Source: Leadbetterella sp964563435 (lineage in GTDB: Bacteria; Bacteroidota; Bacteroidia; Cytophagales; Spirosomataceae). From it: a DNA stretch of 64,000 bases. Shown piece after piece: positions 7,938 through 17,202 of this stretch (position 1 is the stretch's first letter; the number at the start of each line of letters is the position of its first letter). The stretch is from contig CAZLXI010000016.1 of assembly GCA_964563435.1 (NCBI GenBank), positions 1 to 64,000 of the forward strand, written 5' to 3'. The translations under genes and the position numbers were made by a program. Under the pieces are notes generated by a model. It made no database searches, had not been told where the DNA came from, and worked only from the letters and a program-made list of their open reading frames with translations.

Positions 7938-9419
7938 ATGAGAAATTATATACTGATTTTTTTAATTCTTGTAGCATTTCAAACCCATGCCCGGATATAC
8001 AATGTCCGGGACTTCGGGGCGAAAGGTGACGGCAAGGCTTGGGACTCCCAGGCCATCAATGCGGCCATCGAAGCCGCCTCGGTGGCGGGCGGCGGCACGG
8101 TGCTGCTTCCGGCAGGCACCTACCTCAGCTATTCTATCCGTTTGAAAAGTAACATTCACCTGTATCTTGACGCGGGATCCGTGCTGTTGGCGGCTTACCC
8201 GCAGAAAGACCAGGGCTATGATATGGCGGAAGAAAACCCGCATAACCGCTATCAGGACTTCGGGCACAGCCACTGGAAAAACAGCCTGATCTGGGGAATT
8301 GAGCTGGAAAACATCAGTATCTCGGGTTTCGGAAAAATAGACGGCCGCGGACTGACGCGCGAAGAAAGCCGGCTCCCGGGGGTAGGTAATAAAGCCATTA
8401 GTCTCAAGCTGTGCCGGAATGTGACCATAAAAGATATTTCCATGGTCAGCTGCGGGCACTTCGCCCTGCTGGCCACCGGCGTGGATAATCTCACCCTGCA
8501 CAATATCAAAGTGGATACCAACCGCGACGGCTTCGACATCGACTCCTGCCGGAACGTCCGTATTTCCGACTGCACGGTTAACAGCCCCTGGGACGATGCC
8601 ATCGTTTTGAAAAGCAGCTATGCATTAGGCTTTTTCAGGGATACGGAAAACGTGACCATCACCAACTGCTTCGTCAGCGGTTACGACAAAGGGTCGGTGA
8701 TGAATGGCACTTTTCAGCGCGACGAACCCCAGGCCCCCGACCAGGGATTTGTGACCGGACGAATAAAATTCGGCACCGAATCGAGCGGCGGCTTCCGGAA
8801 TATCACCATTTCCAACTGCGTGTTTGAGCGTTGCCGGGGCCTGGCTCTGGAAACCGTAGACGGTGGCTTCCTGGAAGATGTGGTGGTCAATAATATCACC
8901 ATGCGGGATATCGTGAACGCCCCCCTTTTCCTTCGCCTGGGTGCCCGTATGCGAAGTCCGGAAGGAACGGCAGCAGGTCGGATGTCGCGCATTACTCTTA
9001 GCAATATTAACGTGTACAATGCCGACTCCCGGTATTCCTGCATCATCAGTGGTATCCCCGGTTACGCCATTGAAAACGTAACGCTTCAGAATATCCGGAT
9101 CCACTTCAATGGTGGCGGTACCCGTGAAGACGGTCGGGTGACTCCGCCGGAAAATGAAAAGGTCTACCCTGAGCCCTGGATGTTCGGGACCATTCCCGCC
9201 TCGGGCTTTTTTATCCGGCATGCAAAGAATATTGAATTGAATAATGTGCACCTTTCTTTTGAGAAGGAGGATTTCCGTCCATCCCTGTGGATGGAAGATG
9301 TGCAGGGGATAAGGTTATGGAATTACCGTACGCCATTGCCACAGGGCATTAAGCCGTATCACCTGAAAGACGTAACGGGCTTTGAAGTGGAATGGAGTGA
9401 TTTTGAAGAGAAAAATTGA
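7938..9419 (+). CDS. GH28 polygalacturonase / rhamnogalacturonan hydrolase family enzyme
   Basis: A 493-residue secreted right-handed beta-helix enzyme. The signal peptide (1-18) is followed by the typical GH28 opening, YNVRDFGAKGDG...DSQAINAAIEAA, and GGGTVLLPAGTY. The active-site strands are TNRDGFDIDSC (about 194-204) and SPWDDAIVLKSS (about 215-226), in which acidic residues take the NTD and DD positions. The subgroup with DIDSC and LKSS is that of Bacteroidota exo-acting or rhamnogalacturonan-active GH28s rather than classical fungal endo-polygalacturonases. It should hydrolyse alpha-galacturonosyl linkages in RG-I or homogalacturonan. Its stop overlaps the TTG of the next open frame, so it probably shares a transcript with GH106. 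Confidence 0.9.
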   Translation: MRNYILIFLILVAFQTHARIYNVRDFGAKGDGKAWDSQAINAAIEAASVAGGGTVLLPAGTYLSYSIRLKSNIHLYLDAGSVLLAAYPQKDQGYDMAEENPHNRYQDFGHSHWKNSLIWGIELENISISGFGKIDGRGLTREESRLPGVGNKAISLKLCRNVTIKDISMVSCGHFALLATGVDNLTLHNIKVDTNRDGFDIDSCRNVRISDCTVNSPWDDAIVLKSSYALGFFRDTENVTITNCFVSGYDKGSVMNGTFQRDEPQAPDQGFVTGRIKFGTESSGGFRNITISNCVFERCRGLALETVDGGFLEDVVVNNITMRDIVNAPLFLRLGARMRSPEGTAAGRMSRITLSNINVYNADSRYSCIISGIPGYAIENVTLQNIRIHFNGGGTREDGRVTPPENEKVYPEPWMFGTIPASGFFIRHAKNIELNNVHLSFEKEDFRPSLWMEDVQGIRLWNYRTPLPQGIKPYHLKDVTGFEVEWSDFEEKN

Positions 9420-9510
9420 GAGATATGATCAGGAAGGGTTTAAATATAGTTAGAAGCGCGTTTCTACCATTTGAGTGCTTTTGTTGTACCGGGTTCTTGA
9501 AAACTTCGTT

Positions 9511-9681
9511 CGCAAACTTCGAGCTCTGGAGCTCGTTTGGGCGGTTATTGACAAGTGCGGTGCCATTGTCACCTCGAGCGAAGACGAGAGGCGCTCGGTT
9601 CTCGTCTTCGCTCGAACTGACGGGCAATGCCCATGTGTCAGCTCAAGCACAAATGAGCTCCAGAGCTCGAAGTTTGTTGCG
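9511..9681. repeat. MITE-like nested inverted repeat overlapping the GH106 start
   Basis: The outer arms, 9511-9538 and 9651-9681, are inverted copies (core GAGCTCCAGAGCTCGAAGTT; one mismatch and a 3-nt insertion). The inner arms, 9574-9588 and 9601-9615, are perfect 15-bp inverted copies carrying the TCGAGCGAAGACGAG core related to the element at 315-428. The right outer arm contains the likely GH106 ATG (9653) and the bases for its first ten or so residues. The element has an open reading frame through it on both strands, which explains spurious ORFs here. Confidence 0.8.
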
Positions 9682-12448
9682 AGCCGCATTTGTCAGTATA
9701 TTCCTCATCGCTTCCCTCTGGAGCTGCGCCCCGGCGCCTTTAAGTACCTCCTGGCCCGAAATCACCAGAGAAAGCAAACCTCACACCCGGTGGTGGTGGT
9801 TAGGCAGCGATGTAGACTCTTCCGGCCTCACCTATAACCTGGAAGCCATGAGTAAAGCCGGCATTGGGGGGGTAGAGATCACGCCCATTTACGGAGTCAA
9901 AGGCAGAGAAAAACATTACCGCGATTTTCTGTCGCCTGAGTGGATGCGGATGCTGGCCTTCACCCAGGCAGAGGCCAAACGCCTGGGTATGAACGTAGAC
10001 ATGAACACCGGTACAGGCTGGCCTTTCGGCGGCCCGGAAGTTAGCCTGGAAGACGCCGCAAGCAAAGCCGTATTTGACCGGTTCTCCTTAAAAAAAGGCG
10101 AGCTTATAGTAGAAAAATTCGACGCTCAGGGGGATAAAAACACCCGGCTGAGCAAGGTGATGATCTACCTGACTTCAGGGCAGGTGATCGATGCTACCGG
10201 CCAGGTGGGGGAAAGGGGACTATTCAGCTATACTCCGCCGGAAGACGGTCAGATGGTAGCCCTGTACGTGGGCAGGACCCATCAAAAGGTCAAGCGGGCG
10301 GCTCCCGGCGGACAAGGGTATGTATTGAACCATTTTGACAAGGGAGCGGTAAAACGCTACCTGGCGAAATTTGATGCTGCCTTTCAAAGCGGCGGGGCTC
10401 CTTACCCGAAGAATTTCTTTAATGACTCTTACGAGGTATACGGTGCCGACTGGACGCCTGACCTCCTTTATGAATTTTACAACAGACGGGGCTACAAACT
10501 GGAAGAATATCTTCCCCATCTTTTGGACAAAGGGCGTACAGAAACCTCAGTAAGGGTGATCTCCGACTACCGCGAAACCCTGGGAGAGATCCTCAAAGAT
10601 AACTTTACTGCCGTCTGGACCGACTGGGCCCACAGCCACGGAGCATCCACCAAAAACCAGGCCCACGGCTCTCCCGCCAATCTCATCGACCTGTACGCTG
10701 CAGTCGATATTCCGGAATGTGAGACTTTCGGGATTTCTGACTTTGATATTCCCGGACTGCGAAAAGACACTATCCGTAAGAAAAATGACGGCGATCCCAC
10801 CATTCTGAAATATGCTTCTTCTGCAGCAAATATCACAGGTAAGCCCTTTACTTCGGCCGAAACGTTTACCTGGCTCACCGAACACTTCCGGACTTCCCTG
10901 AGCCAGTGTAAACCGGAAATCGACCAGATGTTCACTGCGGGCGTAAATCATGTGTATTTTCACGGAAGTACCTATTCACCTCAGGAAGCTGCCTGGCCGG
11001 GCTGGAAGTTTTATGCTTCGGTGGATATGTCGCCGACCAACAGTATCTGGAAAGATGCCCCGGCGTTCTTTACCTATGTGACCCGGGTACAGTCGTTTCT
11101 TCAAAGCACAAAACCCGACAACGATTTCCTGCTTTATTTCCCGGTTTACGATATCCTGGCGGGTCAGCGGGGCCATTTCTTTACCACTTTCGCCATTCAC
11201 GGTTTGCGGGAGCGCCTGCCGGAATTCTCTGATCTTGCTGAAAAGATCATGCAAAGCGGTTTCGATCCCGACTATATTTCGGATAACTATATCAGAACCA
11301 CCACTGTGCAAAACGGACAGCTGGAGACGCAGGGGGGCAGTCGCTACAAGGCCATTATCGTACCGGCGGTAAAGAGCATTCCTTTGGAAACCCTGAAGCA
11401 TCTGCTGAAGCTTGCGGAAGAAGGAGCTACGGTCATCTTTACAGACCACTATCCGTATGATGTGCCGGGGCTGAAAGACCAGGCAGAAAGACAAGCTGCT
11501 CTGAAAGCACTATTGAGCCGGCTTCCTATTAAACCTTCGTTCAATACAGTTGAAACCCATGTCTTCGGAAAGGGGCGGATCATCACCGGACCGCAGGATT
11601 TCCTGAAGGAGTTTTCAGAAGGAAAAGAACGGTTCAAAACCGACTTCGGCGGACAGCTTATCCGCAAAAAGCATAACGAAGGGCACCTTTATTTTATGAC
11701 TATGTTGAAAAACGTAAGCGTAGACGGCTGGGTGCCGTTGAGTGTAGCAGCAGTGTCCGCGCTGATCTTTGACCCCATGACGGGGAAAACCGGCCGGGCA
11801 GCATTGCGAAAAAACAATGGACAAGCAGAAGTGTACCTGCAATTAAAACCGGGGCAGTCGCTTATTCTGAAGACCTTTTCCAACGCTCAGGTCAAGGAAG
11901 ATAACTGGCCGTACTATACCGCTTCCGGCAACGAAACCGAGCTGAAAAACGGCTGGGAGCTCAGCTTCCCGGAAAGCACACCGGAAATAAAAGAGCATTT
12001 CAAACTCAACCATCCGGGCTCCTGGACAGCCCTGAATCATGAAGCCCTGAAAATCAACACAGGCACCGGAAAATACACTGTGAAATTTGATTTTCAGAAA
12101 AAAGAGGGGAGGGAATACCTGCTAAGCCTGGGCGATGTACGGGAAAGCGCCCGCGTGCGGGTCAACGGCCGGGATGCCGGTACCCTGTTTGCCGTACCCT
12201 TTGAAATACACATCGGCCAGTTCCTGGAAAACGGCGAAAATACCCTGGAAATAGAAGTAACCAACCTCCCTGCCAACCGCATCCGCGAATACGACCGGCG
12301 TGGCGTGAACTGGCGGATATTTCATGAGATCAATTTTGTGAGCATTACTTATCGGAACACAAAATTTGATCAGTGGGGAATTATGCCGTCCGGGCTGCTG
12401 GGGCCGGTCATCATTCGTGAAATGAGTAGGATAAATCCGGGAAAATAA
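9653..12448 (+). CDS. GH106 alpha-L-rhamnosidase, lipoprotein
   Basis: About 931 residues from the ATG at 9653. The open frame continues upstream to TTG 9416, but that part is repeat DNA and not signal-like. From 9653 the product begins MSSRARSLLRAAFVS and has a hydrophobic stretch ending in LWSC, a lipoprotein signal. The mature start PHTRWWWLGSDVD...AMSKAGIGGVEITPIYG and the NTGTGWPFGGP segment are diagnostic of GH106. The C-terminus has a beta-sandwich carbohydrate-binding-type domain (SARVRVNGRDAG). The enzyme releases terminal L-rhamnose from RG-I fragments. It completes the region-1 set with GH28, and its rhamnose would feed the RhaT operon. Confidence 0.92.
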   Translation: MSSRARSLLRAAFVSIFLIASLWSCAPAPLSTSWPEITRESKPHTRWWWLGSDVDSSGLTYNLEAMSKAGIGGVEITPIYGVKGREKHYRDFLSPEWMRMLAFTQAEAKRLGMNVDMNTGTGWPFGGPEVSLEDAASKAVFDRFSLKKGELIVEKFDAQGDKNTRLSKVMIYLTSGQVIDATGQVGERGLFSYTPPEDGQMVALYVGRTHQKVKRAAPGGQGYVLNHFDKGAVKRYLAKFDAAFQSGGAPYPKNFFNDSYEVYGADWTPDLLYEFYNRRGYKLEEYLPHLLDKGRTETSVRVISDYRETLGEILKDNFTAVWTDWAHSHGASTKNQAHGSPANLIDLYAAVDIPECETFGISDFDIPGLRKDTIRKKNDGDPTILKYASSAANITGKPFTSAETFTWLTEHFRTSLSQCKPEIDQMFTAGVNHVYFHGSTYSPQEAAWPGWKFYASVDMSPTNSIWKDAPAFFTYVTRVQSFLQSTKPDNDFLLYFPVYDILAGQRGHFFTTFAIHGLRERLPEFSDLAEKIMQSGFDPDYISDNYIRTTTVQNGQLETQGGSRYKAIIVPAVKSIPLETLKHLLKLAEEGATVIFTDHYPYDVPGLKDQAERQAALKALLSRLPIKPSFNTVETHVFGKGRIITGPQDFLKEFSEGKERFKTDFGGQLIRKKHNEGHLYFMTMLKNVSVDGWVPLSVAAVSALIFDPMTGKTGRAALRKNNGQAEVYLQLKPGQSLILKTFSNAQVKEDNWPYYTASGNETELKNGWELSFPESTPEIKEHFKLNHPGSWTALNHEALKINTGTGKYTVKFDFQKKEGREYLLSLGDVRESARVRVNGRDAGTLFAVPFEIHIGQFLENGENTLEIEVTNLPANRIREYDRRGVNWRIFHEINFVSITYRNTKFDQWGIMPSGLLGPVIIREMSRINPGK

Positions 12449-12529
12449 ATGGAAATGTAACGTTACGGTATGGCGTTAACTATAGGTTTTTTGAAAGTTT
12501 ATTATGCTGTTCCACGTGTTGAATATGTG

Positions 12530-13834
12530 TCAAAGGTTTGCGGATGCAAATTGCTCAAACATAACCACCGCATCATAAATTACGCCTGCCGAGCCCCGGA
12601 ACGTAGCCGAACCCTTAGGCTCATTGTCAACGGTATACCATTCGTAAAACCCGTGGTTATCTACGGCGCGCTTTAGCATGGGCTGCACTTGTTCATATGC
12701 CTCTTTCAAAAATCCATGCCGGATAAGTTGTATGACCATGCGTGCCCCAAACCAATCCCAATCGCCACCGTTTTGGTAACCGTATGGGTACATGCCTTTA
12801 TTCTCAAAACTACCCGTTGGGTATGTCGGATACAAGGTAAGCCCGATGGAAGGGGCTCCCGACGCCCTTACATTGGCCACCATACGGTCAAGTGCATGTT
12901 TGATTTGATCAGCAGTGAGCAGGCCGGCTTCGATGGCCACGGCCGTTCCTCCGTGGTAGTACACTTCCATTTCATCAAAAGTTTCAGGAAACGGGGATTG
13001 ATCAAGGTAGATGTGAGGGATGAATTTCTGTCGCTGGGTATCCCACAGGTGCTTCAGGCTGTTTTCAGCAATTTGTTTGCGTATGGGGGCCCATTTTGTT
13101 TTCGTATCAGGCAATAGTTCCATCAGGTTGTCCAGCGCAACCAGGAACATGGCATTGTCATAAATATCAATAGCATAATGGGTGTTTTCATCCAGGTAAA
13201 CACCCCAGGGGTGCCCGGGTTGTACATCGCCCCAGTCGGCCGTGGTGGCTCCCCACAGCAGGCCGTATTCCTGATTGTAACGATGGGCCATCAAAAAATC
13301 CATGGCGTTTTCCAAACGGGTAGCGATGGTGGTCTGGCCAATGGTCTCCTGTAAAAACCGGCGATCGCCGCTTCGGGTGATGTACTTATACACCGCTTGT
13401 ACCAGCGAGCTTTCCTGGTCAGTCTCTACGGTGTTTTTATGGCCGGCAAAATCAGGTTCGAGGGAGGTATAGAGGTAGGCATAACCGCCTTTTGCATCGC
13501 GAGCCTTCGACCGAGGGATGAACCCATCGGCAATATTGCCATCATCACCCTGGAGCCGGAAGAAAACACGCAGATTTTCTTTAATAGTTTCCGCCGGGTG
13601 CAGTTCCGTAGCCAGCGTAATAAAGGTGTTATAGTCCCGTATCCATACTTCGGCATATCCGTCACCGGCGTTAAACCCGGATAAAACAGTTTCTCTGGCC
13701 ATGGATTTAACAGCCGGCAAGAGGGTGTCGCGGCTGATTTGTCCGGCCAGTTGCCGTGCCGTACGGGATGGCGACTGGCATGCGCAACTGATAAAAAGGA
13801 GGATACTTATGATCGGAAATAAGGGATGATTCAT
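12530..13834 (-). CDS. Six-hairpin (alpha/alpha)6 glycosidase-like lipoprotein, family not assigned
   Basis: A 434-residue protein with a lipoprotein signal (hydrophobic stretch then ISCAC, Cys17). The body has the repeated helical pattern of (alpha/alpha)6 glycosidases: VWIRDYNTF near residue 65, an ETDQESSLVQAVYKYI segment and NGGDWDWFGARM near 365. These are the sort of acidic, aromatic active-site loops seen in GH15/GH37/GH63/GH125-like enzymes. I cannot place it in a numbered family. It is the last gene of the SusC-SusD-isomerase-GH92 operon, 33 bp after GH92, so an alpha-glycosidase acting on the same mannoside or glycan is the best inference. A GH125-like alpha-1,6-mannosidase role would fit but the motifs do not clearly match. 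Confidence 0.7.
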   Translation of the reverse strand: MNHPLFPIISILLFISCACQSPSRTARQLAGQISRDTLLPAVKSMARETVLSGFNAGDGYAEVWIRDYNTFITLATELHPAETIKENLRVFFRLQGDDGNIADGFIPRSKARDAKGGYAYLYTSLEPDFAGHKNTVETDQESSLVQAVYKYITRSGDRRFLQETIGQTTIATRLENAMDFLMAHRYNQEYGLLWGATTADWGDVQPGHPWGVYLDENTHYAIDIYDNAMFLVALDNLMELLPDTKTKWAPIRKQIAENSLKHLWDTQRQKFIPHIYLDQSPFPETFDEMEVYYHGGTAVAIEAGLLTADQIKHALDRMVANVRASGAPSIGLTLYPTYPTGSFENKGMYPYGYQNGGDWDWFGARMVIQLIRHGFLKEAYEQVQPMLKRAVDNHGFYEWYTVDNEPKGSATFRGSAGVIYDAVVMFEQFASANL

Positions 13835-13867
13835 AATTTTTTGGGTTTCTTCATGTACTTGGAAGGC

Positions 13868-16800
13868 TTAATCCATACCACTGGCGGGTGATGAGACATC
13901 GGGAGGCAATTGGCCGATACCCCAAGCTGTATTGGGAGCAGGGCCCATTTCAAGTTCCAGGTGTCCGCCCTTCAGGAGGTCGGCCGCCGGGAACCAAAAA
14001 TTTTGCAAAGTTTTCCCATTGAGGCGGGCCTGCTGTACATAACAGTTTTCCCGCGAGGTGTTTTTTGCCGTTATTGTAAACAGCTGACCCCTGCCATACC
14101 GTTCTCCCAATTGGATGTCTATGCGCTCAAAGATCGGGCTGCCAATCTCATAGATGGGGTTTTCTCTTGCCCCGCCGTCCATCTGGAACAGTCCTAACGC
14201 ACTCATCACAAACCAGGCGCTCATTTGTCCCTGATCCTCATCGCCGAGATAGGCATTGGATATGCCATATCCATAATAACGGTCGATGATGGCCCGGCTC
14301 CATTTTTGGGTCAGCCAGGGTTTTTCCACCCAGTTGAAGAGATAGGCAAAGTGCATGGACTGCTGGTTGCCCTGTACCACGGGATAATCCCAATATTGGT
14401 CGTTTGGCCCATTGTACCGCCATTTGTAGGTCTCTTCGAATCCCCATTGCAGGCGGTCAATAAAGTTCTTCTTACCGATCATACCTGCCAGCCCGGGTAC
14501 ATCCTGCGGCACGAAAAACGTAAGCTGCCAGGCATTGCCTTCTACGTAGTGATGATTCGCCCCGGATTTGAAGGGGTCGAAATCCGGGAGCCAGTTGCCT
14601 GCGGCATCTTTCATGCGCGCGTAGCCTGTCAGGGTATCGATGGCATTGCGCCACCAGTTGCCGCGGTCGTTAAACTNNNNNNNNNNNNNNNNNNNNNNNN
14701 NNNNNNNNNNNNNNNNNNNNNNNNNNNNNNNNNNNNNNNNNNNNNNNNNNNNNNNNNNNNNNNNNNNNNNNNNNNNTAGCCTGTCAGGGTATCGATGGCA
14801 TTGCGCCACCAGTTGCCGCGGTCGTTAAACTCCCGGTAAGCTTCTTTTTTGCCCAACGACCTGGCGAATTGCGATACCGCCCAGTCATCATAACTGTATT
14901 CCAGTGAGTTGGAAAACCTTCCCTCGTCGTAGGGCACATAGCGGTGTTTCAGGTAGGTTTCCAGGTCCCGGTTACCTGCCAGACCCCCCCCTACCCGCGC
15001 CGGGGGTGTCGTCTGCATTTTGTATACGGATTCAAATGCTTTCCCCGCATCGAAATCACGGATTCCCATTTGGTAGGCACCCACAATCAAAGGAATCTCA
15101 TGTTCGGCTACCATCACCGGGATATATTCCATGCCCGCAGGACCCTTGGCCAGCCAGCCCCCGGCATCATACATGGCTAACTGCGAACGCACCCAGCGGC
15201 TCGACCAATCCGGCGTAACCAGGTTCCAGAGTTGGTTGAGATTCCAGAATGTATTCCAAAAAGCATCACAGCCGAGCGCTACGTCGTCGGGATTGCTGAA
15301 TTGCTGAATGCGCTCGTCGGCATCGCGCCAGCTTCCGTCCACATCGCTGAAGGTGTTGCGGCTTGCCAGGCTGCGGAACATGTTGGTATAAAAACGCATT
15401 TTCTCCCGGCGGTCGTTACCGCTTACCGCGACGCGGCCGAGAAGGTCATTCCATACCGTTCGCTGGTGTTCACGCACCGCGTCAAAATTCCATCCGAAAG
15501 GGCGTGAAATCTCAGCCGAGAGATTAGCAGCAGCATTGTCTGTACTTACATAGGAGATCCCGGTGCGAAACTGAATGACGGGCGATTTTCGGGTATCGAA
15601 TACCACATACATACCGCCGGCCCCTACGCTATCTGTCCGGAGGGTTTGACCGTTCGTGATGTGGTCATTTATCCACATACCTGTATGGATGATGGGCTGG
15701 TCGAACTCCATGACGAAGTGGACGATGTAGTCCTGGTCGGCATCTCTGGACCACACCCGGCGCGATATCTGCTTACTGAATCCCTCGATTCGATGGGGAG
15801 ATACCTGCCTGACATCGAGTTTTTCGATCTGGTAGCGGTATTCGGCCGGGATCATAAAGTCAACCATGATTCGGCCGCTATCGGCATCGTGGTAAGTATA
15901 CCGCTGAAAGCTGGCCCGTGAAGTGGCCGTGAGCTCAGCTGTAACGTTGTAATCGGTCAGGTGGACTTTATAATAGCCTAATGGGGCTTCTTCGGTAGCT
16001 TTGTCTATGCGTGACCGGTACCCCGAATCGGGCTGTGCCTGATCTCCAATGCGCGTCTGCAAAGGGCCTGAAGCCGGGAAGGTTCCCAGCCCGGCCATGG
16101 TCCACTCGTGGATGTGGCTGAATGTGCCTATGGATTCAAATGACGGGTCATACCCGGCTTGCCATCCGCTATTTTGGTTATCGGGACTGATTTTGACCAT
16201 GCTGAAAGGCATCCACGGGCCAGGGGCCAGCATCCACCGCGAATGGGCCGCCCCCATCATGGTATTGACGTAGTCGGCAGGTGTAATTAACGGTTGAGGG
16301 GAACGGGTTATCGTACCTTTCTCAATTAACCTGTCGTCCAGGTAGATGGCATAATTGCTGGTTTTTTCTTTTTGAACAGCTGGCATGGGAACTTCCAGCT
16401 CATATTCGCCCCGTTCAATTCGTTGGCGCAGCACCTCAATACCATCGACTTTCACGGTTAGTTTCGGGGTATTTTTAAGATGAGCCACATCCACCAGCAG
16501 AGGTTGGTAACGCCTGCCTTCCAGTGCCGTTTCATACGCAGCTACATTAATGCGTTTGATTAAGGCATCGTCCGGTGTGTGCAACTCTGCTGTCGCCGGG
16601 CCTTCCAGGTGTATGGCATCGAAAACCAGCCAGCCGCCAACCAGCGTAGTCAGGGTAAGCTCATTGTGCCCTTTTTTCAGAACACCTGCCGGCAGGTCTA
16701 TGGTAATGAGCTGCTCATGTGCATTGGAGAAAGGGCCGGTTGGATCTTCCTGACCACTACCACCTTTCAACTGATGAGTCCAGGAATGCCCGTTAATGCT

Positions 16801-17202
16801 TATTTTCAGTAGCGGAGGGGCTTTGCTTTCAGTATCCAGCACATCTATCACCAACTTGTACACTCCCTGGCGGGGGAGTTCACGGATACCGAAATATGTG
16901 TTAAGGAAATGGGTCCGGATACCGGCAGTTCGACCGGTACCTCCCCATCCGTTGGATGGCCCCGGAAGTACGTACGGCCAGTCTGTGGCAGGCGAAGAGT
17001 GGCCAATGGTGAAAAATCGATCTTCGAAACCGAAATCGCGGCCAATAAACGCCGTATAATCCCCGGGGGCCAGGGCCATCCCTTCCGGTGTGCCATCATT
17101 TTCGCCTATTTGCCAAATGATGTTGTTTGTTTTAGGGGCGATGTAAGCGTTACTGCCGAAAGCAGCAAATAAGGTGGCGGTAATAATTAGTATATTTTTC
17201 AT
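13868..17202 (-). CDS. GH92 exo-alpha-mannosidase with N-terminal lyase-like domain (interrupted only by an assembly gap)
   Basis: Collapsing the duplicated 55 bp and the 100 N gives one frame of 1060 codons, and the protein reads through (NDRGNWWRNAIDTLTGYARMK). It has a signal peptide (to about residue 20). Residues about 25-215 form an unusual module that starts NIIWQIGENDGTPEGM and ends in a beta-sandwich (HNELTLTTLVGGWLVFDA); it resembles the C-terminal modules of PL4 rhamnogalacturonan lyases. GH92 proper follows: PGPWMPFSMVKISPDN, DAFWNTFWNLNQLW, YVEGNAWQLTFFVPQD and GDEDQGQMSAWFVMSALG. GH92 enzymes are Ca-dependent exo-alpha-mannosidases, periplasmic or surface. The gene overlaps the upstream isomerase stop by 4 bp. 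Confidence 0.9.
14677..14776. other. Assembly gap of 100 N with 55-bp duplicated flanks
   Basis: Bases 14622-14676 are repeated exactly at 14777-14831, each 55 bp and ending or starting at the N run. This is the mark of two contigs that overlap by the assembler k-mer but were joined with a fixed-length gap. Removing 155 bp restores a single GH92 reading frame. Confidence 0.97.

Noticed and set aside
9450..9689. Open frame on the minus strand over the MITE-like repeat
   Set aside because: It arises because the inverted repeat reads similarly on both strands; no family resemblance and it overlaps the GH106 start.
14622..14831. 55-bp direct repeats flanking N runs (also 60539-60748) as real duplications
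   Set aside because: Both repeats end exactly at a 100-N run and have exactly equal length, and removing them restores frames. They are assembly overlaps.
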